DNA from: an uncultured Lachnospiraceae bacterium
GTDB taxonomy: Bacteria > Bacillota > Clostridia > Lachnospirales > Lachnospiraceae
Direction of reading: 5' to 3'
Assembly (NCBI GenBank): GCA_934402055.1
Contig: CAKRTC010000042.1
Location: 1-9,952 of the forward strand
Length of the DNA: 9,952 nt
Below the pieces are notes generated by a model. It saw only the letters and a program-made list of their open reading frames with translations. It made no database searches and had not been told where the DNA came from. Every line of letters starts with the position of its first letter. Positions within the stretch are counted from its first letter, which is position 1. A program made the translations under genes and the position numbers. Of this stretch, positions 6,113 to 9,952 are shown piece after piece.

Positions 6113-7462
6113 ATGCAAAATTCAAATACGACAATGGAAGACAATAATAAGAAAAAACTCATAAACGAAACCGTAACAGGCAGAAGACTTACTCCACGAA
6201 GAGCACTGCGCTATGTTTTGGTAGCAGGTATATGCGGAGTAGCCTTCGGCTGCGGCATTTTCCTGACACAGACTCTGACAGCTCATGTAAATGCTTCCTC
6301 CGATAAGCAGCATCAGGAACAGACAGAGAGTCAGACAGCAGGCAGTGATGTCGGAGATAATAACGGTATAAGCGAAACAGAAACTTCGGTAAGCGAAAGC
6401 GAGCCCGGAAGCAGCATTTCCGATAATGGGACAGAAAACGAAAGCGGAGGCTCCTCCGAAAACGGCTCTGATACTTCAGCAGCAATTTCCTCGGAAGATC
6501 TGAACAGAGAGCTTTTGTCGATCAGAACCAAGGCTGCCGAATCTGTAAAGGATTGTCTTGTTACCGTAAATGTCACAGCACAGACCAATACCTGGTTTGA
6601 CAGTGAGATGGAGAGCACCGAGACATTTTCCGGAGTAATAATAAGCATAGATGACAAGGAAATACTTGTACTTGCTCCTTTTATCAATGCCGACGAAAAG
6701 AAGATCAAACTTGTATTCAGCAACGAAAGCAGTGCCGATGCATATCTTAAGCAAAGCTCACAGACAGACGGACTTTCCGTTATTGCCGTGTCTGCGACCG
6801 AAGGAATAAGTGCGGATACTCTTGATACGATTGAAGCAATCGGTTATGGCAATACGGACAAGCTTGAGAACGGAACTCCCGTAATAGCAGTAGGCTCACC
6901 GCTCGGAGTTATTGATTCTTGCGCATTCGGAAATATCGGATACATTGATGATTCGGAAATGAGCACAGATTGTCTGCAATATGCCTTCTATTGTGAGCTT
7001 GCAAGCAATGCAGCAAAAGGAAGCTTTGCAGTTGACTATAATGGAGAGCTTATAGGCGTAGCATCAAGTCAAAAGACAGATGTTGCACTTAATTCGGCAG
7101 TGACACGCTTTGTAGGTATTGATTCTGTTGAGCGTGTGATTCAATCACTGACTGCCGGAAGTAAGAAATCTCTGTTGGGAATAATGGGTATAGATGTTGA
7201 TTTCGGTATGAAGTACAGCAGCATTCCCGAGGGGGTATATGTATCGGAGGTTTTGAACGCTACGCCTGCTTACAATGCGGGTATCCGTCACGGTGATGTA
7301 ATTATATCAATAGCTGACAGACAGATTACGGATGTAGCATCCATGAGCAGGATACTGAACAGCCTTAAGCCGGGAATTACAACAAACGTCAGGCTGATGA
7401 GAGGTTCGATAAACAGTGAATATAAGGAAATTCAATTTGAACTGACACTCGGAGAGCGATAA
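6113..7462 (+). CDS. Membrane-anchored HtrA/DegP-like protein with PDZ, predicted inactive
   Basis: A 449-residue protein with the HtrA layout: cytoplasmic basic tail (1-30), one membrane anchor (about 31-53), a Ser/Glu/Gly-rich linker outside the membrane (60-128), a trypsin-like domain (about 135-345) and a PDZ domain (about 353-447, with G-V-Y-V-S-E-V and A-G-I-R-H-G-D-V-I). HtrA proteases use His, Asp and Ser. Here the T-N-x-H-V region reads L-V-L-A-P-F-I-N (185-192), D-L-A-V reads D-G-L-S-V (219-223), and the G-N-S-G-G-P region reads A-A-K-G-S-F (300-305). Histidine and serine are therefore absent, and proteolysis is not expected. Structural marks remain (G-S-P-L-G, Y-N-G-E-L-I-G-V). No ribosome site precedes the ATG at 6113; a second ATG at 6134 also lacks one, so the start is uncertain. 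The gene is followed after 58 bases by a methyltransferase and diverges from the kinase. Confidence 0.85.
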   Translation: MQNSNTTMEDNNKKKLINETVTGRRLTPRRALRYVLVAGICGVAFGCGIFLTQTLTAHVNASSDKQHQEQTESQTAGSDVGDNNGISETETSVSESEPGSSISDNGTENESGGSSENGSDTSAAISSEDLNRELLSIRTKAAESVKDCLVTVNVTAQTNTWFDSEMESTETFSGVIISIDDKEILVLAPFINADEKKIKLVFSNESSADAYLKQSSQTDGLSVIAVSATEGISADTLDTIEAIGYGNTDKLENGTPVIAVGSPLGVIDSCAFGNIGYIDDSEMSTDCLQYAFYCELASNAAKGSFAVDYNGELIGVASSQKTDVALNSAVTRFVGIDSVERVIQSLTAGSKKSLLGIMGIDVDFGMKYSSIPEGVYVSEVLNATPAYNAGIRHGDVIISIADRQITDVASMSRILNSLKPGITTNVRLMRGSINSEYKEIQFELTLGER

Positions 7463-7520
7463 ACACAGAAAAAAGATTCCGGGTATATTGCAGAGCAGCC
7501 GGAAAAGGAAAGAACTAAAT

Positions 7521-8846
7521 ATGAATAAGGATAACAGATTTAAGCCTAAAAAGACTTCGGGATACAGATCCGAACAAAAGCCTAAGGCAAATTATTATAA
7601 GGCAGCAGGAAATAATAAGTATAAGCCGGTCACAGATAGGAACAGCAAGGCTGAAAGACATGAAAACGGAACTGTTACGACAGTAGCACCGCCGAAAAAG
7701 AAGCTCAGCGGAAAATGTCGTGCGGAAAAGCTATGCGGTGGCTGCAATTACCTTGCACTTAAATATGATGAGCAGCTTAAGCTTAAGCAGGAATATATAG
7801 ACGGGCTGTTCTCGGAGTATGTCAAGGTCAAGCCTATAATAGGTATGCAGGATCCGCTGCATTACCGCAATAAGGTGCACCATGCCTTTGCAATGGGCAA
7901 GGGCGGAGAAATCATCTCCGGAAGCTATGCCGCTGATACTCACTGGGTCGTAAGCACTGATGATTGTCTGCTTGAAGACAGAAAAAGTCAGGATATAATC
8001 GAAACTATCAGAAAGCTTGCCAAATCATTCAAATATAAGCCGTACAACGAGGACACAGGCTACGGACTTTTACGACATGTGCTTATACGCCGCGGATTTG
8101 AAAGCGGTGAGATACTGGTGGTATTAGTGCTTACTTCTCCTATACTTCCGGGCAAAAAGAATTTTGTCAAAGCACTCAGAGAAAAGCATCCGGATATTAC
8201 AAGCATAGTAATCAATGTGAATGATCAGGATACCTCAATGGTACTCGGAGAGCGAAATATTCCGATATTCGGGCCCGGCTTTATCAAGGATAAGCTCTGC
8301 GGACTCAGCTATCGCATATCACCGTCATCTTTCTATCAGATCAATCCGGTGCAGACTGAGGTATTGTATAACACGGCTATACAATATGCCGATCTCAAGC
8401 ATCATGATGTAATAATTGATGCCTATTGCGGAATCGGAACAATAGGTCTTACGGCAGCCGGAAAGGTATCAAAGCTTATCGGTATCGAGCTTAACAAGGA
8501 TGCGGTAAGGGATGCACGCATCAATGCAAGTGACAATCATATCAGCAATGCCGAATTTGTAAATGCTGACGCATCCGAATACATATCAGAGATGGCAGAT
8601 GAGGGCATGCAGGCAGATGTGATATTTATGGATCCTCCGCGCTCCGGAAGCACGGAAGTATTCATGAGTTCCGCTGTTAAGCTTGCCCCAAGAACCATAG
8701 TGTATATCTCATGCGGACCAGAGTCTCTGAAGCGAGACCTCGAGTACCTTACTAAGCATGGCTACAAAGTGCAGAAGCTGCAGCCTGTAGACATGTTCCC
8801 ACAGACGGTGCATGTGGAGACGGTAGTACTGCTCACTAAGAAATAA
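7521..8846 (+). CDS. TrmA/RumA-family RNA (uracil-C5)-methyltransferase, second paralog
   Basis: A 441-residue S-adenosylmethionine-dependent enzyme of the same family as the gene at 3191-4594. The ATG at 7521 has AAAGGAAAG about 8 bases before it and is preferred to an upstream TTG. Residues 1-62 are Lys/Arg/Asn-rich and look disordered; they replace the TRAM domain of the other copy. C66, C72, C75 and C149 are the Fe-S ligands. Catalytic motifs are F-Y-Q-I-N (271-275), D-A-Y-C-G-I-G-T (300-307), D-P-P-R-S-G (371-376), nucleophile C398 in I-S-C-G-P, and general base E433. The target is probably a uracil in 23S rRNA (U747 or U1939 by analogy) or in tRNA; sequence alone does not decide. The basic tail probably binds RNA. 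It is likely co-transcribed with the HtrA-like gene. I see no clear terminator after it. Confidence 0.92.
   Translation: MNKDNRFKPKKTSGYRSEQKPKANYYKAAGNNKYKPVTDRNSKAERHENGTVTTVAPPKKKLSGKCRAEKLCGGCNYLALKYDEQLKLKQEYIDGLFSEYVKVKPIIGMQDPLHYRNKVHHAFAMGKGGEIISGSYAADTHWVVSTDDCLLEDRKSQDIIETIRKLAKSFKYKPYNEDTGYGLLRHVLIRRGFESGEILVVLVLTSPILPGKKNFVKALREKHPDITSIVINVNDQDTSMVLGERNIPIFGPGFIKDKLCGLSYRISPSSFYQINPVQTEVLYNTAIQYADLKHHDVIIDAYCGIGTIGLTAAGKVSKLIGIELNKDAVRDARINASDNHISNAEFVNADASEYISEMADEGMQADVIFMDPPRSGSTEVFMSSAVKLAPRTIVYISCGPESLKRDLEYLTKHGYKVQKLQPVDMFPQTVHVETVVLLTKK
8784..8827 (+). repeat. 44-bp inverted near-repeat, right copy
   Basis: Matches the minus strand of 3210-3253 at 42 of 44 bases. The two copies point toward each other's complement and enclose both divergent operons, so pairing between them could invert or gene-convert the 5.5-kb block. 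Confidence 0.8.
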
Positions 8847-8873
8847 AAGAAAAGAAAGGCGGCCGCATTTTCC

Positions 8874-8902
8874 TTGCACTTAAATATAGAAAATGATATA
8901 CT
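8874..8902 (+). promoter_or_regulatory. Sigma-A-type promoter of the antiporter leader
   Basis: TTGCAC (8874-8879) and TATACT (8897-8902) are separated by exactly 17 bases, each within one or two bases of consensus. The predicted transcript start near 8909 places the riboswitch stem about 10 bases from the 5' end, as is usual for a leader riboswitch. Confidence 0.75.
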
Positions 8903-8918
8903 TTGCTGAAATTAATAA

Positions 8919-8986
8919 AGGGAATGAAGTTCTCCCTAAGTAATTGATTTTACTTAAACCGCTTATTAAAGCTGATGACTTCTGCG
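8919..8986 (+). ncRNA. Fluoride riboswitch aptamer (crcB motif)
   Basis: The leader carries the fluoride-aptamer parts in order. Stem AGGGA/TCCCT (8919-8923 with 8933-8937) closes a loop ATGAAGTTC, like the family's GATGGAGTTC. A second stem GCTT/AAGC (8961-8964 with 8969-8972) is preceded by TAAACC and followed by TGATGACTTCTGC, close to the family's TAATGACTCCTACC. The loop GAAGT (8926-8930) pairs with ACTTC (8978-8982) to form the pseudoknot. The match to the Bacillus cereus crcB leader is from memory of that sequence. An added 7-bp hairpin TAAGTAA/TTACTTA (8937-8943 with 8950-8956) sits between the two stems; its first T would compete with the first stem. Fluoride riboswitches are known to precede CrcB, CLC-F and cation:proton antiporter genes, which fits the gene downstream. 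Confidence 0.87.
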
Positions 8987-9016
8987 AAGAATCAACGCAG
9001 AAAGTGTCAGCTTTTT
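8969..9016 (+). terminator. Riboswitch-controlled terminator hairpin
   Basis: AAGCTGA and TTCTGCG (8969-8975, 8980-8986) pair with CGCAGAA and TCAGCTT (8996-9002, 9007-9013) around the loop AAGAATCAA, with an imperfect 4-base middle, followed by T5 (9012-9016). The left arm contains the ACTTC needed for the aptamer pseudoknot and the AAGC of its second stem. Folding is therefore mutually exclusive: the fluoride-bound aptamer should prevent the terminator and allow read-through. Confidence 0.8.
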
Positions 9017-9042
9017 CTGCGTCTACAGAGAGGATTGATCAT

Positions 9043-9952
9043 ATGTTGTTAAGTATTTCGTTAATTCTGATAGTAGGTATGTCTATGGGGCGGATATGCC
9101 AAAGATTCAAACTTCCTAGTCTGATAGGCATGCTGTTTACGGGCATCATACTCGGACCTTATGTTCTCAATCTGCTGGACAGCAGTATCTTGGGAATATC
9201 TGCTGAACTCAGAAAAATTGCCCTCATCATTATTCTTACCAGAGCCGGACTTGGTTTGGATCTGTCTGAACTAAAAAAAATAGGACGGCCTGCGGTTTTG
9301 ATGTGCTTTGTACCTGCATCTTTTGAGTTGATCGGAATGATATTATTTGCTCCGAAACTCATGGGTCTGACTGTGACGGAAGCTGCTGTTATGGGTGCTG
9401 TTCTTGCGGCAGTTTCTCCTGCTGTGGTCGTTCCGCGAATGGTAAAGCTCATGGATGAGGGTTACGGAGTCAGAGAAGGTATCCCACAGCTGATACTTGC
9501 AGGGGCCTCCGTAGATGATGTGTATGTTATCGTATTATTTTCGACTTTTATAGGAATCCTGCAAGGAGAAAGTGCTTCTGTACTAAGTTTTATCAACATA
9601 CCGATATCAATCATTTTAGGCATACTCATAGGACTGATGACCGGATATCTCCTGACGTATTTTTTCAAAAAAATACATATCAGGGATACCTCCAAGGTAC
9701 TGGTGATCCTTAGTATTTCATTCCTACTCGTGGTTGCCGAAGACAGACTGAATACTCCCATCTCCTTCTCTGCCCTGATAGCTATCATGTTTATCGGTAT
9801 AGGATTGAAAAAGCATAGTGAAACCGTTGCAAAAAGACTCTCCGTTAAATACGGAAAGCTCTGGGTGGCTGCCGAAGTATTCCTGTTCGTTCTGGTCGGT
9901 GCCACGGTAGATATTTCATATCTCGGAAAAGTCGGATTCAAGGCTCTTATCC
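9043..9952 (+). CDS. Monovalent cation:proton antiporter (CPA/NhaP-like), 5' part
   Basis: The first 303 residues of an integral membrane antiporter; the gene runs off the right edge. AGAGAGGA lies 8 bases before the ATG. The protein starts directly in a membrane helix and alternates hydrophobic segments throughout, with R-F-K-L-P-S-L-I-G-M-L-F-T-G-I-I-L-G-P (21-39), T-R-A-G-L-G-L-D (66-73), V-S-P-A-V-V-V-P (124-131) and G-A-S-V-D-D-V (154-160). The paired D158-D159 matches the ion-binding aspartates of electrogenic sodium/proton antiporters. It should exchange Na+ or K+ for protons. The preceding fluoride riboswitch and terminator predict induction by fluoride, so the physiological role is likely part of fluoride resistance, for example restoring pH or ion balance; transport of fluoride itself is not shown. 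Long open frames on the opposite strand are shadows. Confidence 0.9.
   Translation, partial: MLLSISLILIVGMSMGRICQRFKLPSLIGMLFTGIILGPYVLNLLDSSILGISAELRKIALIIILTRAGLGLDLSELKKIGRPAVLMCFVPASFELIGMILFAPKLMGLTVTEAAVMGAVLAAVSPAVVVPRMVKLMDEGYGVREGIPQLILAGASVDDVYVIVLFSTFIGILQGESASVLSFINIPISIILGILIGLMTGYLLTYFFKKIHIRDTSKVLVILSISFLLVVAEDRLNTPISFSALIAIMFIGIGLKKHSETVAKRLSVKYGKLWVAAEVFLFVLVGATVDISYLGKVGFKALI

Noticed and set aside
8860..8867. GCGGCCGC palindrome after the second methyltransferase as a terminator
   Set aside because: The palindrome has no loop and is followed by only four T, so it cannot form a usual terminator hairpin.
8919..9016. Lithium/sodium riboswitch (nhaA or DUF1646 type) before the antiporter
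   Set aside because: The leader matches the fluoride aptamer in its loop, pseudoknot and terminator overlap; I could not find the layout of the Na+/Li+ classes as far as I know them.
9159..9452. Minus-strand 97-codon frame opposite the antiporter gene
   Set aside because: Antisense shadow of the same coding region, low-complexity, no ribosome site.
9462..9941. Long open frame (159 codons) on the minus strand opposite the antiporter gene
   Set aside because: It is a shadow of a strongly coding membrane-protein frame; its translation is Ser/Thr/Ile-rich without any recognisable motif, and it has no ribosome site.

Overview
The window looks like chromosomal DNA from an anaerobic Firmicute of class Clostridia, probably Lachnospiraceae-like. 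This is inferred from strong AGGAGG-type ribosome sites, the style of the sensor kinase (an S-H-D-F-R-S-P H-box), and two TrmA/RumA-family uracil methyltransferases with Fe-S cysteines. No marker gene fixes the genus. There are no rRNA or tRNA genes, CRISPR arrays or complete insertion sequences.

Region 1 (about 1-3176, all minus strand) is a decaying accessory island lying directly downstream of a 23S rRNA methyltransferase gene. It holds the 3' part of a DUF262 (GmrSD-like) protein with its 5' end lost, an unrecognised ORF joined to it, and a plausible intact gene for a protein with a C-terminal 'VGxDIPAG' domain. Next come about 500 bases of short gene tails (DUF1016-like, winged-helix-like and an unknown one), an intact RhuM-family gene, and a second RhuM gene. 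That second copy has lost an internal segment and its C-terminus and ends in a perfect 21-bp inverted repeat followed by T7.

Region 2 (3191-8846) is a mirror-image pair of divergent operons. To the left, an orphan sensor histidine kinase overlaps the start of an RlmD/RlmCD-type rRNA methyltransferase by ATGA. To the right, a membrane-anchored HtrA-like protein that appears to have lost its catalytic residues is followed by a second TrmA-family methyltransferase, which has no TRAM domain but a basic tail. The two methyltransferase genes end in a nearly identical 44-bp segment in inverted orientation, 5.5 kb apart.

Region 3 (8847-9952) has a good sigma-A promoter, then a fluoride (crcB-motif) riboswitch overlapping a terminator hairpin, then the start of a monovalent cation:proton antiporter gene that runs off the window. 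Sequence and layout predict that fluoride relieves termination and switches the antiporter on.

The strongest unannotated signals are the fluoride riboswitch with an inserted hairpin, the pseudo-protease HtrA protein divergent from an orphan kinase, and the fold-back inverted repeat that truncates the RhuM copy.
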